The position numbers and the translations under genes were made by a program. Positions 6,907-15,698 of a DNA stretch of 31,494 nt are shown here, in pieces. Within the stretch, counting starts at the first letter, position 1; every line of letters begins with the position of its first letter. Source of the DNA: RUG11462 sp045539315 (GTDB taxonomy: Bacteria; Bacillota; Clostridia; Oscillospirales; Acutalibacteraceae); the NCBI GenBank assembly GCA_045539315.1, contig JAZQFC010000028.1, positions 1 to 31,494 of the forward strand, in the 5' to 3' direction. A model generated the notes under the pieces. It was not told the origin of the DNA, ran no database searches, and was given only the letters and a program-made list of their open reading frames with translations.

Positions 6907-7803
6907 TTATTTTTCCTCTAAAGATACGAAACTATCGTCTTTTTTGATTTTATCTGGTTTTAATATTATATAGTCGCCGTCTTTAATACCTTTTTTTACA
7001 ATTGTGCCTTTTTGAGTAATTTCTCCTGTTTTAACATAAACTTTTTGCGCTTTATTATTTACTAATTTATATACAAATTCGCCTTTTTTATCTTGAGAAA
7101 TAACGCTTGAATGCAATATTATTGCGTCCTTTATAGTTTTAGTAATAATTTTTGCTTTAATATTAAATCCGGGTTTTAATTGGTCGTCTATATCATCAAT
7201 TTCTGCTGTCGCTTCAATAAAAGTTGCAGACGAGGTTGTTTGATTTGCAATAGCATTAATCTGCGAGATTTTACCTGAATATTTTTTGTCAAAAGCGTTG
7301 CCGGTTATAGTTAAATTTTGACCTTCTTTAATTTGCGAGAAAACATCTTCGCCGATATAAAGCGTTGCACATAAGTTTTTAGTGTCAATAAAATTTAAAA
7401 GGGGAGCGCCTTGTTTGCAAATAGTGTTGTTTTCGATTAAAACATTGCTGACCACTCCTGTGTAATCAGATGTAATATATTCTTGCTCAATAAAACTTTC
7501 ACTTGTTTGAGCATATAAAAGTTTTGTTTTTTCGGTATCAATTTTAAAAATATTTTGACCTTTTTCTATTTGTTCATTTTGTTTTACTAAACATTCTGAA
7601 ATATAATAATTCTTGTCAGAAAACTGTGTGTTTTGTTGTTTTGAAGTAATCTTTCCGGAAACATTAACTGTGATTTTTGCAGACTTGTTTTCGGCAATAA
7701 TATAAGAGATTTTTGGCACAGATGCATACATCGCTTGTGGTGTACAAATAGAAAACAACAAAATTATTAATGCAGCAAAAAAGAAAAAAGGATATTTTTT
7801 CAT
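6907..7803 (-). CDS. Membrane-fusion / periplasmic-adaptor-type protein (HlyD/MacA family)
   Basis: 298 residues. An N-terminal signal or anchor helix (about 1-28) is followed by a beta-barrel/lipoyl-like arrangement: GKITSKQQNT, then LVKQNEQIEKGQNIFKID, the second lipoyl half EYITSDYTGVVSNVLIENNT, and the distal barrel LKPGFNIKAKIITKT. In Gram-positives such adaptors partner MacB-type permeases; the permease gene follows with no gap. The helical hairpin between the lipoyl halves is very short, as is common in Gram-positive members. I see no clear promoter in the 140-bp divergent gap to radC. The ATG at 7803 follows AAGGAA. Confidence 0.82.
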   Translation of the reverse strand: MKKYPFFFFAALIILLFSICTPQAMYASVPKISYIIAENKSAKITVNVSGKITSKQQNTQFSDKNYYISECLVKQNEQIEKGQNIFKIDTEKTKLLYAQTSESFIEQEYITSDYTGVVSNVLIENNTICKQGAPLLNFIDTKNLCATLYIGEDVFSQIKEGQNLTITGNAFDKKYSGKISQINAIANQTTSSATFIEATAEIDDIDDQLKPGFNIKAKIITKTIKDAIILHSSVISQDKKGEFVYKLVNNKAQKVYVKTGEITQKGTIVKKGIKDGDYIILKPDKIKKDDSFVSLEEK

Positions 7804-7885
7804 CTAGTTCATTCCTTAAAGTTTAATTACACAAAATATTTTAACTTAAAAATAAGCATAAATTCATAAAAAATCAAACTATTAA

Positions 7886-7914
7886 TTGACAAAATAACTT
7901 TTAAATGTTATATT
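7886..7914 (+). promoter_or_regulatory. Sigma-A promoter of radC
   Basis: TTGACA (7886-7891), 17-bp spacer, TATATT (7909-7914), 29 bp before the start codon. There is no LexA box here, unlike at uvrB. Confidence 0.85.
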
Positions 7915-7943
7915 AAACAAAATAAAAAAATAGGAATTTTAAG

Positions 7944-8663
7944 ATGGAAAATAACACCAAAAACAAAAAGCCAAGTCCTCATAAAGGACATAGAAATAGA
8001 TTAAGACAAAAAGTAATGAAATACGGAATTGATTCTTTGGCGCAACATGAGGTTATGGAATTGATTTTGTTTAATTCAATAGCGCAGAAAAACACAAACG
8101 ACCTTGCTCATGCTCTTATTGATGAGTTTGGTTCTGTAAGTCGTGTTTTAGATGCGCCTGCAGAACTGCTTATTAAAATAAAAGGCATTTCTGAAACAAC
8201 AGTTTTAATGCTTAAATCAATACCGCAAATTGCAAGATATTATATGCAGGATAAAAACGTTGAAAAATTTGTTAAAATTACAAATAATGATGAAGTGTAT
8301 GATTATATAAAAGATATGTACATTGGCGAAGTGGTTGAAGTTGCAAGAGCGATTTATCTTTCAAACGCAGGCAGAATTTTAGGCTGCGAAGTGTTATCAA
8401 GAGGCATTGTAAATTCAACTCAAGTTAATGCTAGACAAGTTGTTGAGCATTGTATCAAATACAACGCAACACAGGTAATTCTTGTTCATAACCATCCAAG
8501 TGGAAATGCACATCCATCTGGCGATGACTTTGTGATTACTAAAAATGTATGCATTGCACTTAAAAGTATAAATTCAAGATTAACAGACCACTTGATAATC
8601 GCAAATGATGAGTGTATTTCAATGGCAAAAAATAAAGTTTTTGCTCGATCGTTTGAAGTTTAA
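7944..8663 (+). CDS. radC: RadC/JAB-domain protein
   Basis: 239 residues, usual length. The N-terminal helix-hairpin-helix-like region (about 25-90, containing LIKIKGISETTVLMLKSIP) is followed by the MPN/JAB domain with its metal site complete: H182 and H184 in HNHPSG, S192 and D195 in the SGDD segment. The family was named for DNA repair, but its role is unsettled; the JAMM motif suggests a metalloprotease-like or nuclease-like activity. It is monocistronic, between its own promoter and a terminator, and next to uvrBA. The ATG follows TAGGAA. Confidence 0.92.
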   Translation: MENNTKNKKPSPHKGHRNRLRQKVMKYGIDSLAQHEVMELILFNSIAQKNTNDLAHALIDEFGSVSRVLDAPAELLIKIKGISETTVLMLKSIPQIARYYMQDKNVEKFVKITNNDEVYDYIKDMYIGEVVEVARAIYLSNAGRILGCEVLSRGIVNSTQVNARQVVEHCIKYNATQVILVHNHPSGNAHPSGDDFVITKNVCIALKSINSRLTDHLIIANDECISMAKNKVFARSFEV

Positions 8664-8692
8664 AAAACAACCAAATTTTTGGTTGTTTTTTT
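8662..8692 (+). terminator. Terminator of radC
   Basis: A 14-bp perfect stem (8662-8675 with 8678-8691) built on AACAACC/GGTTGTT, ending in a T run. It begins inside the radC stop codon. Confidence 0.85.
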
Positions 8693-8728
8693 GTTTATAT
8701 AGGTTTATAATAAATATGAATATAATGT

Positions 8729-8757
8729 TTGACAAACGAACATATGTTTGTTATAAT
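8729..8757 (+). promoter_or_regulatory. uvrB-uvrA promoter with embedded LexA (SOS) box
   Basis: TTGACA (8729-8734), 17-bp spacer, TATAAT (8752-8757): an ideal sigma-A promoter. The spacer contains CGAACATATGTTTG (8737-8750), which fits the Gram-positive LexA/DinR consensus CGAAC-N4-GTTYG. LexA bound there would block RNA polymerase directly, so the operon should be induced by DNA damage. Confidence 0.9.
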
Positions 8758-8794
8758 TACTTTGTCGAAATTTTTATTTTAAAGGCAGGTTTAT

Positions 8795-10744
8795 ATGTTT
8801 GAATTAGTGTCAAATTACAAAGCCACCGGTGACCAACCTGAAGCAATTGATACGCTTGTTAAAAGTATCAAAAGCGGTGCGAAAGAGCAAACTCTTTTAG
8901 GTGTTACCGGGTCTGGTAAAACATTTACAATGGCAAATGTAATAGCGCAGGTTAATAAACCTACGCTTGTTTTGGCGCATAATAAAACATTAGCCGCTCA
9001 ACTTTGTACTGAATTTAAAGAGTTTTTCCCTAATAATGCAGTTGAGTATTTTGTTAGTTACTACGACTACTATCAGCCTGAAGCATATATTCCAAATACC
9101 GATACTTATATTGAAAAAGATTCATCTATAAATGATGAAATTGATAAACTTCGTCACTCGGCAACTGCTGCTTTGTCAGAAAGAAGAGATGTAATTATAG
9201 TTGCGTCAGTTTCTTGCATTTATTCACTTGGTGCGCCAATTGACTATCGTAGTATGGTTATTTCTTTGCGCCCTGGTATGCAAATTGAAAGAGATGCGCT
9301 TCTTCATAAATTAGTTGATTTGCAGTACGAGAGAAATGATATTAATTTTATTCGTAATAAATTTAGGGTGCGCGGAGATACAGTTGAAATTTTCCCAGCA
9401 AATTCTAATGAAAATGCTATAAGAGTTGAATTTTTTGGCGATGAAATTGATAGAATTTCAGAGTTCAAGCCATTAACAGGCGAGATTTTAAGCGTGTTGC
9501 AACATATTGCAATTTTTCCTGCTTCTCACTATATCATTCCATTTGAGAGAATGAAAGCGGCGACTGATGAAATCGAGCGTGAGATGTGGGAAAGAGTTGA
9601 GTTTTTTAATAAAAACGACCAGTTTATTGAAGCGCAAAGAATTCGCCAAAGAACAGAATATGATATTGAAATGTTGCAGGAAATAGGCATATGTAAGGGC
9701 GTAGAAAACTATTCAAGAGTGCTTTCAGGCAGACCCGCCGGCTCAACCCCTTATACTTTGATGGATTATTTTCCTGATGATTATTTATTACTTGTTGATG
9801 AATCGCATGTAACACTGCCGCAGGTAAAAGGTATGTTTGGTGGAGATAGGGCAAGAAAGAAAAACCTTATTGATTTTGGTTTTAGGTTGCCATCTGCGTA
9901 TGATAACAGACCACTTAATTTTGATGAGTTTTATTCAAAAGTTAACCAAGCGATATTTGTATCGGCAACGCCTGGTGATTTTGAAAAGGAAAAATCAGCA
10001 GTTATTGCCGAACAGGTTATTCGTCCTACAGGGCTTTTAGACCCACTTGTTACTGTAAAACCAACCGAGGGTCAAATTTACGATTTAGTTAGCGAGATTA
10101 ACGCTCGTGTTGAGAAGAATGAACGAGTTTTAATAACCACCCTTACTAAAAAACAAGCGGAAGATTTAACAGAGTTTTTAGAGGGCGTTAATATTAAAGT
10201 TAGATATATGCACTACGATATTGATACTATTGAGCGAATGGAAATTATCAGAGATTTGCGTCTTGGCGAGTTTGATGTATTAGTTGGTATTAATTTGCTT
10301 CGAGAAGGTCTTGATATTCCTGAAGTATCCTTGGTTGCAATATTAGATGCGGATAAAGAAGGTTTTTTGCGTAGTGAAACATCGCTTGTTCAAACAATTG
10401 GTAGAGCGGCTAGAAATGCAAATGGCGAAGTTATTATGTATGCAGATTCTGTAACTCGTTCCATGGAAGCGGCAATTACTGAAACTAATCGCCGTAGAGA
10501 AATTCAAATGAAATATAACGAAGAGAATAATATAACACCTAAAACTATTGTTAAAGATGTTAGAGAAATTCTTGAAATATCTAAAAAAGAAGATAAAAAT
10601 GATAAAACTAAAATGTCTAAAAAAGAGCGTGAAAAACTTATTGAAACACTTACTCGTGAGATGAAGTCAGCGGCTAAAATGCTTGAGTTTGAACACGCAG
10701 CATATTTAAGAGATAGAATAGAAAAATTGAGAAAAGGAAAATAA
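8795..10744 (+). CDS. uvrB: Excinuclease ABC subunit UvrB
   Basis: 649 residues, full length. Walker A is GVTGSGKT (36-43). The damage-probing beta-hairpin region SYYDYYQPEAYIP lies near residue 90, the DESH Walker B near 335, and the helicase motifs QTIGRAARN and LREGLDIPEVSL follow. The C-terminal UVR motif (about 612-648) contacts UvrC. UvrB receives damaged DNA from UvrA and then recruits UvrC for incision in nucleotide excision repair. It is first in an SOS-controlled operon, 6 nt before uvrA. Shine-Dalgarno AAGGCAGG precedes the ATG. Nothing is missing. Confidence 0.98.
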   Translation: MFELVSNYKATGDQPEAIDTLVKSIKSGAKEQTLLGVTGSGKTFTMANVIAQVNKPTLVLAHNKTLAAQLCTEFKEFFPNNAVEYFVSYYDYYQPEAYIPNTDTYIEKDSSINDEIDKLRHSATAALSERRDVIIVASVSCIYSLGAPIDYRSMVISLRPGMQIERDALLHKLVDLQYERNDINFIRNKFRVRGDTVEIFPANSNENAIRVEFFGDEIDRISEFKPLTGEILSVLQHIAIFPASHYIIPFERMKAATDEIEREMWERVEFFNKNDQFIEAQRIRQRTEYDIEMLQEIGICKGVENYSRVLSGRPAGSTPYTLMDYFPDDYLLLVDESHVTLPQVKGMFGGDRARKKNLIDFGFRLPSAYDNRPLNFDEFYSKVNQAIFVSATPGDFEKEKSAVIAEQVIRPTGLLDPLVTVKPTEGQIYDLVSEINARVEKNERVLITTLTKKQAEDLTEFLEGVNIKVRYMHYDIDTIERMEIIRDLRLGEFDVLVGINLLREGLDIPEVSLVAILDADKEGFLRSETSLVQTIGRAARNANGEVIMYADSVTRSMEAAITETNRRREIQMKYNEENNITPKTIVKDVREILEISKKEDKNDKTKMSKKEREKLIETLTREMKSAAKMLEFEHAAYLRDRIEKLRKGK

Positions 10745-10750
10745 ACTTTA

Positions 10751-13570
10751 ATGAGAGAAAGCATTGAGATAAAAGGTGCAAGAGAAAACAACCTTAAAGA
10801 TATTGATGTTACTATACCAAGAGATAAGTTAGTGGTGTTTACAGGGCTTTCGGGTTCGGGTAAATCTTCGCTCGCTTTTGATACTTTGTATGCAGAAGGT
10901 CAGCGTAGATATGTTGAGTCTTTGTCTTCTTATGCCAGAATGTTTTTAGGACAAATGGAAAAACCTGATGTTGATAGCATTGATGGTCTTTCACCGGCAA
11001 TTTCTATCGACCAGAAAACAACATCAAAAAACCCTCGTTCAACTGTTGGCACAGTAACAGAAATTTATGACTACTTGCGTTTGTTGTATGCTCGAATCGG
11101 TGTGCCTCATTGTCCTATTTGTGGTAAAGAAATCAAACAACAAACTGTTGACCAGATAGTTGATAAAGTTTTATCTTTACCTGAAGGCGAAAAAATTCAG
11201 ATTTTAGCGCCAGTTGTAAGAGGAAGAAAAGGTGAACACAAAGACAAATTAGAAAGCGCCAAAAAAAGTGGCTATGTAAGGGTAAGAGTAGATGGCAATA
11301 TCTATGATTTATCTGAAAAAATTGAACTTGAAAAAAATAAAAAGCATAGCATTGAGATTATTGTTGATAGATTAAAAATCAGCGATAGTATTAAATCGCG
11401 CCTTGCCGATTCCATTGAAACTGCTTCAAAGGTTGCAGATGGCTTGGTAATTGTTGATGTAATTGATAAAGAAGAATTGCTGTTTTCTCAAAATTACGCC
11501 TGTCCTGAACATGGTGCTAGTTTTGATGAGTTAGCACCAAGAATGTTCTCTTTTAATAATCCTTTTGGCGCCTGTCCTAAATGTACAGGTCTTGGAATGT
11601 TCAAAAAAATAGACCCTGAACTTTTAGTGCCGGAGCCTGAATTGTCAATTAATCAAGGCGCAATAAAAGGCGCAGGTTGGAGCAATGTAACCGAAAATTC
11701 AATTGCAAGAATGTATTACACCGCTCTTGCAAAGCATTATGGTTTCTCGCTTGATACTCCATTTAAAGATTTATCAGAAAAAGCAAAAAAAGTTTTGCTT
11801 TATGGCACAGATGGGGAACGAATTAAATTAGATAGAAAATTTGCTTATGGCTCTGGAACGTATTACGCCGCGTTTGAGGGCGTTTGTAATTCACTTGAGC
11901 GTAGATATAACGAATCAGGTAGTGATTATGCAAAATTTGATATAGAAAATTATATGACAGAAGTGCCTTGCCCTGAATGTAATGGAAAGCGTCTTTCAAA
12001 AGAAGCGCTTGCAGTTACAGTTGGTGGAAAAAACATTATGGAACTTTGCGATATGTCGGTTAAAAATCATTTAGATATGATTAGTAATCTTGAACTTACC
12101 GGCAGAGAAAAAATGATAGGCGAGGGCATTTTAAAAGAAATTAAAGAGCGATTAGGCTTTTTAAATAGCGTAGGTCTTCATTATCTAACACTTTCTCGTT
12201 CTAGCGGAACGCTCTCCGGCGGCGAAGCGCAAAGAATAAGACTTGCAACTCAAATTGGCTCGTCACTTATGGGCGTGTTATATATTCTTGATGAGCCTAG
12301 TATCGGTCTTCATCAAAGAGATAATGATAAACTCCTTGCAACATTAAAGCGCCTTCGTGATTTAGGCAATACCTTAATTGTTGTAGAACATGATGAAGAT
12401 ACAATGCGCGCGGCTGATTATATTGTTGATATAGGTCCTGGCGCAGGTGTAAATGGTGGTAAAGTTGTATTTAGCGGAACACCTGAAGAATTAATCGAAC
12501 AAAAAGGCAATATAACAGGCGATTACCTTTCGGGAAGACGTGAAATCCCTGTTCCTAAAGTTAGAAGAAAAGGCAATGGAAAATTTGTTAAAATTTTAGG
12601 CGCTAAACAAAATAACCTTAAAAATATTAATGTTAAATTCCCATTGGGCAAGTTTATTGCAGTAACAGGTGTTTCAGGTTCAGGAAAATCATCTTTAATT
12701 AATGAGATTTTATATAAATCAATTGCAAAAACACTTTACAAAGCAAAAGCAAAACCTGGTGAGCACAAAGCAGTTGAAGGAATTGAAAATATTGATAAAA
12801 TTATTAATATAGACCAATCTCCAATAGGAAGAACACCACGTTCTAATCCTGCAACTTATACTGGTGTGTTTACTGACATTAGAGCGCTTTTTGCTGAAAC
12901 AAAAGAGGCTAAAATTAGAAATTACACTCAAGGCAGATTTTCTTTCAATGTTAAGGGTGGTAGATGTGAAGCCTGCGAGGGCGATGGCATTTTGAAAATT
13001 GAAATGCACTTTTTACCTGATATTTATGTACCTTGTGAAGTTTGTAAAGGTGCAAGATATAACCGCGAAACTTTAGAAGTAAAATACAAAGGTAAAAGCA
13101 TTTATGATGTTCTTGAAATGACTGTTGAAGAAGGACTAAAATTCTTTGAGCATATTCCTAAAATCAGTAGAAAACTTCAAACTTTGTATGATGTAGGCCT
13201 TGGATATATTAAAATCGGTCAACCTGCTACAACTCTTTCAGGCGGTGAGGCTCAAAGAGTAAAACTTTCTACCGAACTTTCAAAGCGTTCAACCGGTAAA
13301 ACTTTGTATGTTTTAGATGAGCCGACAACAGGTCTTCATACTGCAGATGTTCATAAATTAGTTGAAGTTTTGCAGTCATTAGTTGATACCGGTAACACAG
13401 TTGTTGTTATCGAGCATAATCTTGATGTTATAAAATGTGCCGACCATATTATTGATATGGGACCTGAAGGCGGCGATGAAGGCGGTACTGTTGTTGTAGA
13501 AGGTACACCTGAAAAAATCGTTAAATGCGAAGAGTCACATACTGGTAAATATCTAAAAAATCTGCTTTAA
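10751..13570 (+). CDS. uvrA: Excinuclease ABC subunit UvrA
   Basis: 939 residues with two ABC ATPase modules. First Walker A is GLSGSGKSS (about 32-40). The first zinc-module Cys pair is CPICGKE, with further cysteines in CPKCTGLG and CPECNGKR. The first signature is LSGGEAQRIRL. The second Walker A is GVSGSGKSS, the second zinc module lies around CEACEGDG and CEVCKGAR, and the second signature is LSGGEAQRVKL, with LYVLDEPTTGLH as Walker B. It is the damage sensor of nucleotide excision repair. It is co-transcribed with uvrB; no terminator follows before the next promoter at 13575. Confidence 0.98.
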   Translation: MRESIEIKGARENNLKDIDVTIPRDKLVVFTGLSGSGKSSLAFDTLYAEGQRRYVESLSSYARMFLGQMEKPDVDSIDGLSPAISIDQKTTSKNPRSTVGTVTEIYDYLRLLYARIGVPHCPICGKEIKQQTVDQIVDKVLSLPEGEKIQILAPVVRGRKGEHKDKLESAKKSGYVRVRVDGNIYDLSEKIELEKNKKHSIEIIVDRLKISDSIKSRLADSIETASKVADGLVIVDVIDKEELLFSQNYACPEHGASFDELAPRMFSFNNPFGACPKCTGLGMFKKIDPELLVPEPELSINQGAIKGAGWSNVTENSIARMYYTALAKHYGFSLDTPFKDLSEKAKKVLLYGTDGERIKLDRKFAYGSGTYYAAFEGVCNSLERRYNESGSDYAKFDIENYMTEVPCPECNGKRLSKEALAVTVGGKNIMELCDMSVKNHLDMISNLELTGREKMIGEGILKEIKERLGFLNSVGLHYLTLSRSSGTLSGGEAQRIRLATQIGSSLMGVLYILDEPSIGLHQRDNDKLLATLKRLRDLGNTLIVVEHDEDTMRAADYIVDIGPGAGVNGGKVVFSGTPEELIEQKGNITGDYLSGRREIPVPKVRRKGNGKFVKILGAKQNNLKNINVKFPLGKFIAVTGVSGSGKSSLINEILYKSIAKTLYKAKAKPGEHKAVEGIENIDKIINIDQSPIGRTPRSNPATYTGVFTDIRALFAETKEAKIRNYTQGRFSFNVKGGRCEACEGDGILKIEMHFLPDIYVPCEVCKGARYNRETLEVKYKGKSIYDVLEMTVEEGLKFFEHIPKISRKLQTLYDVGLGYIKIGQPATTLSGGEAQRVKLSTELSKRSTGKTLYVLDEPTTGLHTADVHKLVEVLQSLVDTGNTVVVIEHNLDVIKCADHIIDMGPEGGDEGGTVVVEGTPEKIVKCEESHTGKYLKNLL

Positions 13571-13574
13571 ATTG

Positions 13575-13603
13575 TTTACAAGTTGTTAAAAAAATGGTAT
13601 ATT
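13575..13603 (+). promoter_or_regulatory. Sigma-A promoter of the DUF5685-dnaJ operon
   Basis: TTTACA (13575-13580), 17-bp spacer ending ATGG, TATATT (13598-13603). Its start site would fall near 13610, downstream of an in-frame ATG at 13583, which supports the later GTG start at 13643. Confidence 0.75.
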
Positions 13604-13642
13604 ATTTGTGTTATACTTTTAAAAGTTAAAGGGGGTGGTGTT

Positions 13643-14497
13643 GTGTTTGGATATGTAAAAGCATATAAACCGGAATTAAAAATGTCTGAATATGACACCT
13701 ATAAGGCAGTTTATTGCTCCCTTTGCAGACAATTAGGTAAAGACTATGGCATTTTTGCAAAATTCATTTTGTCCTATGATTTTGTGTTTTTAGCAATGCT
13801 TAAATTAGGTCTTGATGATGTTTGCTGTGGGTACAAAAAAATGCGTTGCCCATTTAATCCTTTGAAAAAGTGTATGAGGCTTGAAAAAGATTCTGCCTCG
13901 CTTGAATTTTCTGCCGCTTGTCTTGTGATAATGTTTTATTATAAATTGCTTGATGATATGCATGATAATGGAATAAAAGGCAAGTTGCGAAGTGGCTTGA
14001 TGTATCCTGTTTTCAAGCATTATTTAAAAAAGGCAAGAAAAAAGTATAGCGATATTGATGATAAAATTGCTGGTTTTATGCAAAATCAAAGCGAAGTTGA
14101 AAAAGTAAATTCAACAAGTATTGATGCGTCAGCAGAGCCAACTGCAAAAATGCTCGAATATGTTTTTTCTTATGGTGTAACAGATGAAAAAACTTTTAGA
14201 ATTTTATCAAGGCTTGGCTATTTATCAGGAAAATGGGTTTATTTAATCGATGCGCTTGATGACTTAAGCGATGATATTAAGAAAAATAGATTTAATCCAT
14301 TCAAACTTAAATTTGATGTGTTAAATCAAGCAAAAGAAAGCGCTAAAAGTTTAATTAATAATTGCAATGTTGAATTAGCAAGTACATTTGAGTTATTAGA
14401 ATTTAAAAGATATAAAACTATTCTTTCTAACATAATTTATGAGGGTTTGCCTAATGAGTTAAAAAGAGTAGAAAACAAGGAGATAAACAATGACTAA
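13643..14497 (+). CDS. DUF5685-like protein
   Basis: 284 residues from the GTG at 13643, which lies behind AAAGGGGGTGG. The protein then begins FGYVKAYKPELKMSEYDTY, the start I recall for this clostridial family, and the frame upstream is non-coding leader. It is mainly alpha-helical. Cysteines occur at CSLC (25-28), at 61-62, at 69 and at 77. Two Asp-rich motifs are present: LLDDMHD (D104, D105, D108) and DALDDLSDD (D203, D206, D207, D210, D211). Their spacing recalls the paired Asp motifs of the isoprenoid-synthase fold; that is my inference, not an established annotation. It overlaps the J-domain gene by 8 bp, so the two are coupled. Confidence 0.75.
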   Translation: MFGYVKAYKPELKMSEYDTYKAVYCSLCRQLGKDYGIFAKFILSYDFVFLAMLKLGLDDVCCGYKKMRCPFNPLKKCMRLEKDSASLEFSAACLVIMFYYKLLDDMHDNGIKGKLRSGLMYPVFKHYLKKARKKYSDIDDKIAGFMQNQSEVEKVNSTSIDASAEPTAKMLEYVFSYGVTDEKTFRILSRLGYLSGKWVYLIDALDDLSDDIKKNRFNPFKLKFDVLNQAKESAKSLINNCNVELASTFELLEFKRYKTILSNIIYEGLPNELKRVENKEINND

Positions 14498-15113
14498 TCC
14501 ATATGAAGTTCTTGGTGTTAATAAAAACGCAACCGAGGAAGAAATTAAAGCGGCTTATAAAGAATTAGCAAGAAAATATCATCCTGATAATTATGTTGAT
14601 AATCCGCTTTCGGATTTAGCCGAAGAAAAAATGAAAGAAATCAATGAAGCATATGATACTATTATGGCTAAAAAGCGTAGTAAAGGTCAAAATAGTGGGT
14701 ATTATAATGCTTCCGGTAATCAGTCTTATAATGAGACAGGAGTTTATGCAGATGTAAGACGATTTATTAATCAAAACCGTCTTGAAGAAGCGCAAGAAAT
14801 TCTTGATGGTGTTAGTATTTCTGAAAGAAATGCAGAATGGTACTTCTTGAATGGCTCTGTGCTTTATCGCAGAGGCTGGTATGACGATGCTTTTACATCT
14901 TTTTCAACTGCTTGTAGAATGGACCCTACAAACACTGAATATAGAGATACTTTAAATCGTATCAGTATGCAAAGAAGAGGGCAATTTACAGGTGGATATA
15001 ACACAGGTAATTACAATAGCGGTGGTTGTTCAACTTGTGACTTGTGTATGGGTCTTTGGTGTGCTGATAGTTGTTGCGAATGTTTAGGTGGCAACATTTG
15101 TGATTGTTGTTAA
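14490..15113 (+). CDS. J-domain protein with Cys-rich tail
   Basis: 207 residues. The J domain (1-65) carries the HPD motif at 31-33, needed to stimulate DnaK. The middle (about 85-150) reads like one or two TPR units (RLEEAQEILDG, AEWYFLNGSVLYRRGWYDDAF). The last 30 residues hold ten cysteines (CSTCDLC, ADSCCEC, CDCC) and could bind metal or be lipid- or disulfide-modified. It is not classical DnaJ: the G/F region and the CxxCxGxG zinc repeats are absent. AAGGAGAT precedes the ATG, inside the DUF5685 gene. The pair probably works together; the client is unknown. Confidence 0.85.
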   Translation: MTNPYEVLGVNKNATEEEIKAAYKELARKYHPDNYVDNPLSDLAEEKMKEINEAYDTIMAKKRSKGQNSGYYNASGNQSYNETGVYADVRRFINQNRLEEAQEILDGVSISERNAEWYFLNGSVLYRRGWYDDAFTSFSTACRMDPTNTEYRDTLNRISMQRRGQFTGGYNTGNYNSGGCSTCDLCMGLWCADSCCECLGGNICDCC

Positions 15114-15137
15114 TCTTATTTTAAAGGTGGATTTTTT

Positions 15138-15683
15138 GTGAAAAGAGAAACTGTTAAAACAACTAAAATAGTATCTGTTTGTGGTCTTTTTGCAGCACTT
15201 TCTGTTGTGATTATGCTTTTGGCTCATATTGGTGTTTTAACCTATGCCGTGCCTGCTCTTGCAGGTGCATTGCTTGTAATAACCTATCTTGAATTAGGCG
15301 TCAAAAATGCGTTTACTGTATATTTTACGGTAAGCGTTTTGTCGTTTTTAATATGTGAAAAAGAAGCGGCTTTGTGCTACATACTTTTCTTTGGTTATTA
15401 TCCGTTGATTAAAGCGTATATTGAAAGAATAAATCAAAAAATTCTGCAATGGATAATTAAAATTGCTTTGTTTACAGTTTCTTTTGCTTTAGTTTTAACA
15501 TTAGCAACGTTTGTTTTAGGTATTCCGTTTGATACAATGGGATACGGAGTTTATTATATAATCGGTTTGTTTGTGGGACTTGAAGTAATGTTTGTGCTTT
15601 ATGATATAGCGCTAACAAGAGTAATAACTTTTTATTTAGTTGCATATAGAGAAAAATTTAGAAAATTAATGAAACTTAAATAG
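15138..15683 (+). CDS. Small polytopic membrane protein, unassigned
   Basis: 181 residues with about five or six hydrophobic helices (14-36, 38-58, 60-80, 84-95, 108-130, 135-160) and a basic C-terminus. The general look (KTTKIVSVCGLFAALSVVIM at the N-terminus) resembles substrate-binding S components of ECF transporters, but I see no diagnostic motif and keep it unassigned. The start is a GTG at 15138 behind AAAGGTGG. It sits 24 nt after the J-domain gene and 15 nt before the flavoprotein gene, in one apparent operon. Confidence 0.7.
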   Translation: MKRETVKTTKIVSVCGLFAALSVVIMLLAHIGVLTYAVPALAGALLVITYLELGVKNAFTVYFTVSVLSFLICEKEAALCYILFFGYYPLIKAYIERINQKILQWIIKIALFTVSFALVLTLATFVLGIPFDTMGYGVYYIIGLFVGLEVMFVLYDIALTRVITFYLVAYREKFRKLMKLK

Positions 15684-15698
15684 TAGGGGAATTTAGTT

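Noticed and set aside
7804..7943. Promoter for the adaptor/permease operon in the divergent gap to radC
   Set aside because: Only weak, badly spaced hexamers are seen on the minus strand; not strong enough to annotate.
13583..13642. Upstream in-frame ATG for the DUF5685-like gene
   Set aside because: It overlaps the promoter (-10 at 13598-13603), and the extra residues do not look like the family; the GTG at 13643 has a strong Shine-Dalgarno.
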